From the NCBI GenBank assembly GCA_025362915.1, contig JANYEU010000100.1:1-14991 (forward strand): a stretch of 14,991 nt of DNA, written 5' to 3'. The position numbers and the translations under genes were made by a program. The stretch's first letter is position 1. Each line of letters starts with the position of its first letter. Source of the stretch: Chitinophagaceae bacterium. GTDB taxonomy: Bacteria; Bacteroidota; Bacteroidia; Chitinophagales; Chitinophagaceae. Shown piece by piece: positions 1 through 6,196 of this stretch. The notes beneath the pieces were generated by a model. The model ran no database searches. It was not told the DNA's origin and saw nothing but the letters and a program-made list of their open reading frames with translations.

Positions 1-285
1 ATCGCACGTAAGAAATTGTTCGAAATGAACCGTGTAATCTCCGATACTGCCGAGTATGGTTGTTACCTTTTCGATCATGCTTGCAAGCCATTATTGACTG
101 ATTTCATGAAGAAGATTGATACTGATGTTATCGGTGAAAACTTCAATGCAGGTAAGGATAATGGAGTTGACAATAAAGAAATCATCGCCGTAAACAAATC
201 AATCCGTTCACATCAGATTGAAGAAGTGGGTGCTACCCTTCGTGCAGCAATGACCGCAATGAAATCTATCGCTACGGTAGCGTAA
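1..285 (+). CDS. ilvC: Ketol-acid reductoisomerase, class II, C-terminal fragment (5' end outside window)
   Basis: The enzyme converts 2-acetolactate or 2-aceto-2-hydroxybutyrate to the dihydroxy acid, using NADPH and Mg2+, in valine, leucine and isoleucine synthesis in the cytoplasm. The reading frame is open from base 1 and ends with TAA at 283-285, giving the last 94 residues. The segment IARKKLFEMNRVISDTAEYG matches the C-terminal knotted domain of the long (about 490-residue) enterobacterial/plant type; the Ser of ISDTAEYG corresponds to the active-site Ser (S414 in E. coli, from memory). The tail, with VDNKEI, NKSIRSHQIEEVG and LRAAMTAMKSIA, also follows the E. coli enzyme closely. The short class I enzyme lacks this second domain. 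Only the NADPH-binding part and the first metal ligands are missing, because the window cuts the gene. A hairpin terminator follows. Confidence 0.95.
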   Translation: MARKKLFEMNRVISDTAEYGCYLFDHACKPLLTDFMKKIDTDVIGENFNAGKDNGVDNKEIIAVNKSIRSHQIEEVGATLRAAMTAMKSIATVA

Positions 286-312
286 GGGAGTTATAAGTTT
301 TAGGTTATAAGT

Positions 313-343
313 AAAGCCCTGCGAGTAATTGCGGGGCTTTTTA
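313..343 (+). terminator. Rho-independent terminator of ilvC
   Basis: AAAGCCCTGC at 313-322 pairs with GCGGGGCTTT at 331-340 (ten pairs, one of them G-U), with an 8-nt loop and further T residues after it. It lies 27 bp after the ilvC stop. In the opposite direction the T-run is short, so it is probably weak for the convergent gene ending at 487. Confidence 0.85.
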
Positions 344-486
344 TTTAATTTAGTGTTAACCCCTTCGGAAAATAACTATAAGATTTGAACAACAAACTTA
401 TACGTTTTCATTGGCAAAGATTGCTATCTCAAGCAAGTTGGTACTTCTTATTATCACAATAGTTTTTATGCAATTTGCTGCCCGCA

Positions 487-2052
487 TCATTTATCCTTTT
501 TTGTAATTGCTGTAATTCGAAGAAGAAAGTCTGCTCTGGGTGCAATGAAAGTAAACTCACCCGATTTAATATTATTCAGTTTTTCGGTTGTCATATTCCA
601 AGTATCAATAGATTCAACCGTATAATCGCATTTACCTTTCAGGTTTAGTTTTATGGACGCAGCGTTCAATGTATAGGCTAGATAAACCTGACCGGGTTTT
701 GATAGTACAAAAACACTTGAATCCTGACGTGCCGGCGTCATCTCATCAAAAGGTAATGCTTCCATAACCTTTCGAAAGAATGCTATACGAGCCGGACTTT
801 CTCCATGAAGTGTGCCACCTTTTGCCCACCATATAATATCATTTGGATCCAAAAAGGTTTCACCGTGCCCAACATAACAGCCGTCAAAGGCTCCCAACCA
901 AAACCGTTGCGTCATTGTTTTCCCACTCAACTTCCCCCAACTGGCCTTAATATTCCCTTCATATTTACATTCATCATATAAAATTGGCTTTTTATATTTA
1001 TTTCTCAAATCGATCCCTTTATCCAGATTCGAATTCTGTACACTGGCATGTGTCACCCATTCTTTGGTGTGGTCGTACCAAATCTTACCATGATGGATGC
1101 TACGCAACCGTTGATAAGGGTCTTCTTTTTGAATGATGGAAAAGAACTTGTCCCAGTCTTCAATATGTTTATTGCCCATGTGGTTTTCCCTCACAGGTAT
1201 TGTCATAAAATCATATTCGTTCGCCAGCGACCACCAAACATTTTGGTATGCACCAAGGCGTGCCATGGCATAACGGATATAACGGTTATCGCTTGCGCTG
1301 TCCATTTTCGAAAACCCCCAGCGGTCGTAAGGATGAAACAAAATAATATCGGATTGAATACCCAGTTTGCCAAGCTGAACAATGCGTTGTTCCAAATTTG
1401 TCCAGAAAGCAGGATTAAACTTTGTAAAATCGAACGTGCTATCTGTATTGCGCACAAAGGCGAAGCTTTCCGGTTCATTCTTATTATAGATATATGATTT
1501 CGGAAAAATACACATCCGCAGTTTATTAAAGGGCGCACTGGCAAGTGTTTTCAGTGTCAATTCCTGCAATTCTTTCGGTTGGCTTACCCATGCGTAACAA
1601 GTGGTGCCTACCGAAAAATAAGGGGTGCCATCGGCATACTTAAAGTAATAGGTATTGGCAACCTTAACCGGACCGTGATTGTTGTTTAAAGGGTTGATGC
1701 AGTTCAGCACACCAGTCTTTCCCGCAAGTTCAGCAACATTACTGCTGGTTTTATACGTCCATTGCCCTTCAGTATCAGGACTGAAACGGATAATATACCT
1801 GCCATCCCCATTATAGAAGCCAACTACCTTCAATTCTTTTTTATTGGTTTTAAAAACTGCAGAAAGCTTTACATCCGTAAAAGGATTGCCTGCCAATGGC
1901 CCTTTCAGTTCAATATTGAAAACGCCCCATTTCTCCACCGCTGCTTTTTGCGCTATTACCAATCCAGATATTGCCATAAACAATGCGAGAATGAGACTTT
2001 TTTTCCAGATTGATTGTCGATACCTTTTTCCTGATTTCTTTACTTGTCTCAT
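487..2052 (-). CDS. Secreted putative glycoside hydrolase, DUF5060/DUF4038 (apiosidase-like) type
   Basis: A 521-residue exported protein likely to cleave a plant-type glycan in the periplasm or outside the cell; the substrate is unknown. Residues 1-35 form a signal peptide: a long basic N-region (KKSGKRYRQ), a hydrophobic core (SLILALFMAISGLVIA) and a likely cut before or after AQ. Residues 41-115 read as the DUF5060 beta-sandwich (VEKWGVFNIELKGP, then NPFTDVKLSAVF). Residues 130-410 form a TIM-barrel of the DUF4038 type, from YFKYADGTPYFSVGTTCYAW onward. The SLANEYD motif carries Asn278-Glu279, the usual clan GH-A acid/base position, and Glu361 in ILYDECKYEG is the likely nucleophile. Residues 430-515 resemble the small C-terminal beta domain (DUF5605) of these proteins. 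The family names are recalled, not searched. The gene stands alone, convergent with ilvC. No clear Shine-Dalgarno is present; the ATG at 2052 was chosen because it gives a complete signal peptide. Confidence 0.85.
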   Translation of the reverse strand: MRQVKKSGKRYRQSIWKKSLILALFMAISGLVIAQKAAVEKWGVFNIELKGPLAGNPFTDVKLSAVFKTNKKELKVVGFYNGDGRYIIRFSPDTEGQWTYKTSSNVAELAGKTGVLNCINPLNNNHGPVKVANTYYFKYADGTPYFSVGTTCYAWVSQPKELQELTLKTLASAPFNKLRMCIFPKSYIYNKNEPESFAFVRNTDSTFDFTKFNPAFWTNLEQRIVQLGKLGIQSDIILFHPYDRWGFSKMDSASDNRYIRYAMARLGAYQNVWWSLANEYDFMTIPVRENHMGNKHIEDWDKFFSIIQKEDPYQRLRSIHHGKIWYDHTKEWVTHASVQNSNLDKGIDLRNKYKKPILYDECKYEGNIKASWGKLSGKTMTQRFWLGAFDGCYVGHGETFLDPNDIIWWAKGGTLHGESPARIAFFRKVMEALPFDEMTPARQDSSVFVLSKPGQVYLAYTLNAASIKLNLKGKCDYTVESIDTWNMTTEKLNNIKSGEFTFIAPRADFLLRITAITKKDK

Positions 2053-2089
2053 TTCTTACTATTTTTTTTGAATGACTATCCGCTATTTT

Positions 2090-2107
2090 GTTTTAAGTGT
2101 TTAAAAC
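2090..2107. promoter_or_regulatory. Small inverted repeat upstream of the DUF5060 hydrolase gene
   Basis: GTTTTAA at 2090-2096 and TTAAAAC at 2101-2107 form a perfect 7-bp dyad with a 4-nt centre, 38-55 bp upstream of the hydrolase start. It could be an operator or an mRNA leader hairpin. Such short AT-rich dyads also arise by chance. Confidence 0.3.
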
Positions 2108-2336
2108 TCAGTAAACAGTCTTTGAAAGATACAAAGCAATCTTAATTTTCTTCAAAAAAGCAGCATCGAAGCTAGCAAGGACTCAAAGAGTAGGAAAAAG
2201 ATTAATCAAATAGGCAAATAGTAACCAGTGATTAACTGATTATAAGATAAAGTAAGTAAAATACATCCCTTATCAAGCAAATTAAGCCGCTAATTATCCA
2301 TTATAAGCTGCTTATTTAGCAAAGTAGGTAACTAAT

Positions 2337-2546
2337 AAGGCTGACTTAATCATTATTACAACCTTTGCACATTCTTAAAAGGCTAACTTATTCATTATTC
2401 CAACCTTTTAAAATCTACATAAGGTTGACTTAACAATTATTTCAACCTTTTTCCACTCTTATAAGATTCACTTAATTATTATTTCAATCTTTTGGCATCC
2501 TTGTAAGGTTAGCTTATTTATTATTCCAACCTTTTTAGTGGCTGAT
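2337..2546. repeat. Five tandem 42-bp units with internal dyad symmetry
   Basis: Units start at 2337, 2379, 2421, 2463 and 2505, exactly 42 bp apart. Each has a core of about 30 bp that opens with AAGGYT or AAGATT, continues with CTTA and ATTATT, and closes with AACCTTT or AATCTTT. A linker of about 12 bp follows, constant in length but differing in sequence between units. The two ends of each core are inverted repeats of 6-8 bp; unit 3 has AAGGTTGA/TCAACCTT. In unit 4 both arms differ together (AAGATT/AATCTT), which keeps the pairing. The 42-bp period equals about four turns of B-DNA, so the units would lie on one face of the helix. Possible roles are an array of binding sites for a dimeric protein, or a row of hairpins. 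It lies between divergent genes. Confidence 0.9.
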
Positions 2547-2725
2547 ATTGCTAAATAAACGATTGCATCTGTTAAATAATGAAGTCAATTAGTTTGTTAT
2601 AAGTCTGATAATGCGTTACAATGCTGTCACAATATATTGTTAAAGATTATTCTTGTTGTTTTAAAATGCTATTAATAACGTCACTTTATAGGGTTGCCAA
2701 TTATGGTGATAGAATAACAACGATT

Positions 2726-3397
2726 ATGTCTGTATCCCGGGTTTTCAACATCCCATTACTGCCATCCGAATTTGATACTTATCAAAATGCGGTAATACCC
2801 ATAATGGTGGCAAAGCAAGCCGAATATAATATCCTTATATCTGTAGTGACGAACTTGGAAGCGATGAAGGAAAAGTGGGATGCCTATGTTTTGATATGCG
2901 ATACCGACAGCACAAAGGGAATGGGTGCCACAGCTAACAGAAATGGATACCAACCCAAATACCTCAACGCCATAGAAAGTGCCATTTCAATATATTTGTT
3001 GAACAACTATGATATATTGGCTGCCGACCTTATAACTTTTCACATCAGTACGCCCAGCAAAAACAGAAAACCTACCCCCGCAGCTACCAGTACTGTGGTG
3101 GGAAAGGTAAAATATAAGGAACCGTTGGCACACTATTTAAGTTTTACTGATACAGTTTCTGGAAAGAAGGCCAAACCAAAAGGCGTTGGCTATATAGAGT
3201 TGCATTATATGATTGGCACAGAGCCACCTACATCGGTTGACGACTGCCATTTGACAACAAATATCACTTGGAAGAAAAAGAAAGTGCAATTTACTGCTGC
3301 CGATGAAGGAAAAAAGGCTTATTACTACGGCCGATATGTAAACCAAAATGGCAATTGTGGTGCTTGGTGCAAGATGTTTAGTGGAGCGATTATATAG
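2726..3397 (+). CDS. Uncharacterised protein with Ig/Fn3-like C-terminal domain
   Basis: A 223-residue protein without signal peptide or membrane segment. Residues 1-105 are probably helical (FNIPLLPSEFDTYQNAVIP, later LEAMKEKWDAYV and YLNAIESAISIYLLNNYDIL). A Pro/Thr/Ser-rich link follows (TPSKNRKPTPAATST, 109-123). Residues 124-223 look like a beta-sandwich: the order GYIELHY, then GTEPPTSVDDC, then FTAADEGKKAYYYGRYVNQNG and a terminal GAII recalls uncharacterised Bacteroidota proteins that end in a 'YFALRW.N..G..GPWSEI' type strand pattern. Function is unknown. The frame is open from an ATG at 2621, but the extra 35 residues are Cys/Tyr-rich and do not resemble the family's start, so the ATG at 2726 is preferred. 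The gene converges on the next one with only 4 bp between the stop codons, and no terminator is visible. Confidence 0.75.
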   Translation: MSVSRVFNIPLLPSEFDTYQNAVIPIMVAKQAEYNILISVVTNLEAMKEKWDAYVLICDTDSTKGMGATANRNGYQPKYLNAIESAISIYLLNNYDILAADLITFHISTPSKNRKPTPAATSTVVGKVKYKEPLAHYLSFTDTVSGKKAKPKGVGYIELHYMIGTEPPTSVDDCHLTTNITWKKKKVQFTAADEGKKAYYYGRYVNQNGNCGAWCKMFSGAII

Positions 3398-3401
3398 GTA
3401 T

Positions 3402-3791
3402 TTAGGGGGAAGTTAGTTGAAGTGTGTTTTTATTATTTTTCCTAGAAAAAATATTAGAATTACTTGGACTGTAGCTTTTTATTTTATTACCAATCTCATT
3501 TAAATCGGTAGAAGAAGCACCAATAATAGAAACAATCAAAAATATTGTTTCAAGAATTTGGTCTTGCTTTTTTGTCCGGTTCAATTTCTTATTGTTTTTT
3601 AGAACCCAATAAGTGAAATAGTCTATTTCGCTAACCTTGTATATATGTAGTGCTTCCTGTAAAGTGAAATCTCCTTCTTTTACCACCTTGTTAATTATCT
3701 TGCAGCTTTGCTCTAGTTGTGGTATACTTGCCAGCAACTCCTCGGCTGCGGAAATGTGATCACCACGATATTTTTCTTTATCTAAATACAT
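3402..3791 (-). CDS. Small uncharacterised protein, second gene of a two-gene operon
   Basis: A 129-residue soluble protein that I do not recognise. The first 75 residues are predicted mainly helical and acidic (ISAAEELLASIPQLEQSCKI), followed by FTLQEALHIYKVSEIDYFTY, which has the spacing of a helix-turn-helix or an EF-type helix pair, though this is a weak reading. A hydrophobic stretch follows (ILETIFLIVSIIGA, about 83-96), too short and polar-flanked to be a sure membrane segment. The tail is Asn/Ser/Lys-rich. The ATG at 3791 lies inside the end of the upstream gene, a 14-bp overlap (3778-3791), so the two are probably translationally coupled and their products may act together. The base composition is more AT-rich than rimO or ilvC, which fits an accessory gene. 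Confidence 0.65.
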   Translation of the reverse strand: MYLDKEKYRGDHISAAEELLASIPQLEQSCKIINKVVKEGDFTLQEALHIYKVSEIDYFTYWVLKNNKKLNRTKKQDQILETIFLIVSIIGASSTDLNEIGNKIKSYSPSNSNIFSRKNNKNTLQLTSP

Positions 3792-4524
3792 AGTCAGTAA
3801 AATTAAGTAATTGTTCTTTATTTTTTAAATCTAATTCTCCATGCCAAGATTCACCCATTAAAATAGACTTCATAAAATCTAGATAAGCCCATTTAATTAT
3901 GGGGAATCTTTTTCCTTTTGGTGCTTTTAAGTAATAGTTATCATATATCCTTTTCGAAATTTCATATTGGCTCTTAGTAAGACCTAATTTGGCTTTTAAT
4001 AAAATTTGATTTACTTCTTTTTTATCTGTGGCCACAAATCCATATTTTGCCCATACATATCCACCTCCACTAAGCCCAGAATGAACAATTATTTTCTTGG
4101 TATTCATATTAACATACTGTTGAAGGCTTTCTTGAAAAACAGGTTTTATAAGACCATTGCGTCTAAAGTTTAGAGGGAGTACACAATAAACATGTTCAAC
4201 GCTAATTGTACCTTTTATATTTGAAAACTGCCTTTCAAAACACAAGACATCATCTTCATTGTTACATTTGTTTGTGACAGATAATTTCAAGGTCGAGGAG
4301 GTTGTATCAAACTCAATAATCCTATCGATGTCAACACTTGTAGTAGGTGCAAAGTTTGTTTCAACAACGCTACATAATTTAAGTATATTTAAGTTTGGAA
4401 AGTTCTTTTGCATAAATCCTTCAAAGATTGAAGCATCGCCCCCTTCAATTTTATAACCCAACTGTTGAATCTCTGTTATATCAGCAGAAGTTAAATTATA
4501 AATTTGTACTGATAATCTTATCAT
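3778..4524 (-). CDS. Uncharacterised protein with GNAT-like C-terminal half
   Basis: A 248-residue cytoplasmic protein. The N-terminal half (MIRLSVQIYNLTSADITEIQ, then EGGDASIFEGFM) is unrecognised. Around residues 107-170 the order of elements is that of a GNAT acyltransferase: a beta-strand (VEHVYCVLPLNF), a basic/Gly turn (RRNG), a helix (LIKPVFQESLQQYV), a strand (KKIIVHSG) and then GGGYVWAKYGFVA, which resembles the 'Y.k.GF' end of the fold. The acetyl-CoA loop is not the standard Q/RxxGxG/A, so catalytic activity is uncertain. Similar GGY-WA-GF segments occur, as I recall, in some phage-associated and toxin-like proteins. The frame could be extended to a TTG at 4554, but the ATG at 4524 gives a better N-terminus and fits the promoter candidate at 4588-4620. 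It is the first gene of an overlapping pair. Confidence 0.65.
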   Translation of the reverse strand: MIRLSVQIYNLTSADITEIQQLGYKIEGGDASIFEGFMQKNFPNLNILKLCSVVETNFAPTTSVDIDRIIEFDTTSSTLKLSVTNKCNNEDDVLCFERQFSNIKGTISVEHVYCVLPLNFRRNGLIKPVFQESLQQYVNMNTKKIIVHSGLSGGGYVWAKYGFVATDKKEVNQILLKAKLGLTKSQYEISKRIYDNYYLKAPKGKRFPIIKWAYLDFMKSILMGESWHGELDLKNKEQLLNFTDYVFR

Positions 4525-4587
4525 AAAGTAAGCTCTTTGAATAATGGACAGCAATGTCCTTTAATACAGAACTTTTGTCCCACTTTT

Positions 4588-4620
4588 CAAATATACATCT
4601 CCAATTGTTACTCCATCCAA
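4588..4620 (-). promoter_or_regulatory. Bacteroidota-type promoter for the GNAT-like operon
   Basis: On the minus strand, TATATTTG at 4595-4588 is a perfect -7 element (TAnnTTTG). TTG at 4620-4618 lies 22 bp upstream, within the 17-23 bp spacing known for this phylum. The ATG is 63 bp downstream of the -7 box. Confidence 0.55.
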
Positions 4621-4703
4621 TTATTACGATAAAAGAAACCATACTACTCTTTCAACGGCAATATTGCATTTACTTTCTGCCAACGCTTACCTTCGCCGCG
4701 TAT

Positions 4704-6011
4704 ATGAAAGTAAGGGCATTAAAAAAAGATAAGGTAAACATCATAACACTGGGTTGTAGTAAGAACTTGGTGGACAGTGAAGTGCTGAGTGGACAACTGG
4801 TGGCGAACGAAATAGACGTGGTGCACGAGAACAAAAAACTGGACCACAACATTGTAGTGGTAAACACCTGTGGGTTTATTGATAAAGCCAAGGAAGAAAG
4901 CATTAACACCATACTGGATCAGCTAGAGCTGAAACGCCGTGGAAAGTTGGATAAGGTATATGTTACCGGTTGCCTGAGCGAACGCTACCGTAGTGACCTT
5001 GAATCAGAAATGCCCGAAGTGGATGCTTGGTTTGGCACGATGGAACTGCCATTGATGCTGAAACAATTTGAAGCTGATTATAAAACCGAATTGTTAGGCG
5101 AAAGACTATTGAGTACGCCCCAACACTATGCCTACCTTAAAATTAGTGAAGGTTGCAATAGAACCTGTTCTTTTTGCGCCATACCGTTAATGCGTGGTCA
5201 GCATGTAAGTAAACCCATTGAAGAATTGGTGAGAGAGACAGAAGGATTGGTAAAGAAAGGGGTGAAAGAAATAATGTTGATAGCACAGGAATTGACGTAC
5301 TACGGGTTGGATATCTATAAAAAGAGAGAATTGCCAAAATTGCTTGATGCCTTGGCAGAGGTGAAAGGGATAGAATGGATACGCTTACATTATGCGTACC
5401 CAACCAAGTTTCCACTGGAAGTATTGGAAGTGATAAAGAGGAGAAGCAATATTTGCAACTATCTGGACATGCCATTGCAACACGCCAGCAATAACATGCT
5501 AAAGGCGATGAAACGCAACATTACCCGCGAAGAGATTAGTGAACTGATACACGAAATACGCGAACAAGTGCCGGGTATATGTATCAGAACCACACTGATT
5601 GTGGGTTTTCCGGGCGAAACTTTGGAAGACATTGAAGAACTGAAAGAGTTTTTAATAGAACATAAATTTGACAGGGTGGGTATATTTACCTACAGCCATG
5701 AAGAAAATACATCGGCACATTTACTGGACGATGACATTCCAGATGAAATAAAAGAACAACGTGCACAAGAGGTAATGGAAGTGCAACAAGAGATAAGTCT
5801 GGAAAAGAATCAGGAGAAGGTAGGCATGACATTGAAGGTGATAATAGATAAGAAAGAAGCTGGAAGATACTTGGGGCGTACCGAATTTGATAGTGTGGAA
5901 GTGGATAATGAAGTAATTATCAATACCAAAAAGAAACTTGCCATTGGCCAATTTGTAATGATGAAGATTACAAAGGCTTTTGATTACGACCTGGAAGGAG
6001 AACTGGTGTAG
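4704..6011 (+). CDS. rimO: Ribosomal protein S12 methylthiotransferase RimO
   Basis: RimO is a radical-SAM enzyme that adds a methylthio group to the beta-carbon of a conserved Asp in ribosomal protein S12 (Asp88/89 of E. coli). The 435-residue length is normal. Residues 10-125 form the UPF0004 domain, with three Cys that bind the auxiliary 4Fe-4S cluster: Cys18 (TLGCSKN), Cys56 (NTCGF) and Cys90 (VTGCLSERY). The radical-SAM motif CX3CX2C is CNRTCSFCAIP (Cys151, 155, 158). A TIM-barrel follows, with PLQHAS and TTLIVGFPGET. About 375-435 is the TRAM RNA/protein-binding domain, ending in ITKAFDYDLEGELV. The frame is open from an ATG at 4554, but those 50 residues are not part of the family and overlap the divergent promoter region, so MKVRALKKDKVNIITLGCSK at 4704 is taken as the start. 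A large inverted repeat with a T-run follows the stop. Confidence 0.95.
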   Translation: MKVRALKKDKVNIITLGCSKNLVDSEVLSGQLVANEIDVVHENKKLDHNIVVVNTCGFIDKAKEESINTILDQLELKRRGKLDKVYVTGCLSERYRSDLESEMPEVDAWFGTMELPLMLKQFEADYKTELLGERLLSTPQHYAYLKISEGCNRTCSFCAIPLMRGQHVSKPIEELVRETEGLVKKGVKEIMLIAQELTYYGLDIYKKRELPKLLDALAEVKGIEWIRLHYAYPTKFPLEVLEVIKRRSNICNYLDMPLQHASNNMLKAMKRNITREEISELIHEIREQVPGICIRTTLIVGFPGETLEDIEELKEFLIEHKFDRVGIFTYSHEENTSAHLLDDDIPDEIKEQRAQEVMEVQQEISLEKNQEKVGMTLKVIIDKKEAGRYLGRTEFDSVEVDNEVIINTKKKLAIGQFVMMKITKAFDYDLEGELV

Positions 6012-6014
6012 GAT

Positions 6015-6170
6015 TTACCATATAGACACATTAGGCACAATAGTATTTTGTGGAAGGCAAGTAAGAAAACATAGAAAGAAATGTTTTTTAATATACTCAA
6101 ATCTATATGTTCTCAAAGTGAAACGCTTCTTTCCTCTTTTTTCTATGTGCCTAATGTGCCTATATGGTAA
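6015..6170. repeat. Inverted-repeat intergenic element (28/29-bp arms) ending in T8
   Basis: The left arm, 6015-6043, opens TTACCATATAGACACATTAG. The right arm, 6143-6170, is its reverse complement except for one transition and one single-base indel. Each arm contains two tandem 9-bp motifs of the form TAGRCACAW. The 99-bp centre is AT-rich and partly complementary (GAAAGAA against TTCTTTC). Eight T follow the right arm at 6171-6178. As I recall, TAGGCACAT-type palindromic repeats are scattered between genes in several Bacteroidota genomes, so this may be one copy of a non-autonomous repeat family. In place it can serve as the rimO terminator. It encodes no convincing protein. Confidence 0.85.
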
Positions 6171-6178
6171 TTTTTTTT
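6143..6178 (+). terminator. Likely rimO terminator formed by the inverted-repeat element
   Basis: The right arm of the inverted repeat (6143-6170), followed directly by eight T (6171-6178), would form the descending side of a very long stem in the rimO transcript. A 99-nt loop makes folding slower than for a normal terminator, so efficiency is uncertain. Confidence 0.45.
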
Positions 6179-6196
6179 ATTGAATAGATAGCGATT

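Larger units (their letters stand above)
2053..2725. other. Long AT-rich intergenic region between divergent genes
   Basis: About 670 bp between the DUF5060 hydrolase gene and the start preferred here for the next gene. It holds a small hairpin at 2090-2107 (GTTTTAA/TTAAAAC, 4-nt loop), the five-unit 42-bp array at 2337-2546, and short in-frame ATG codons at 2621 and 2666 that probably do not start the gene. No perfect TAnnTTTG promoter was seen for either gene; the nearest match for the hydrolase is TTGCTTTG (minus strand, around 2131-2138). Confidence 0.7.

Noticed and set aside
291..312. Direct repeat TTATAAGT after ilvC
   Set aside because: Two 8-mers 14 bp apart in AT-rich DNA are expected by chance, and they precede an ordinary terminator.
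1048..1497. 149-residue open frame antisense to the DUF5060 hydrolase gene
   Set aside because: The opposite strand encodes a well-supported enzyme with catalytic motifs; no start signal or family resemblance supports this frame.
2337..2546. The tandem array as a CRISPR array
   Set aside because: The variable linkers are only about 12 bp, the repeat cores vary between units, and no cas gene is near.
2621..2725. A 35-residue N-terminal extension of the protein at 2726
   Set aside because: The segment is Cys/Tyr-rich and low in similarity to any domain start; it is kept only as an alternative start.
4554..4703. A 50-residue N-terminal extension of RimO
   Set aside because: The translated segment does not resemble the family, overlaps the divergent promoter region, and the conserved protein begins at 4704.
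5980..6183. Small open frame over the inverted-repeat element after rimO
   Set aside because: It overlaps the rimO end and is composed of the inverted repeat, with no protein-like features.
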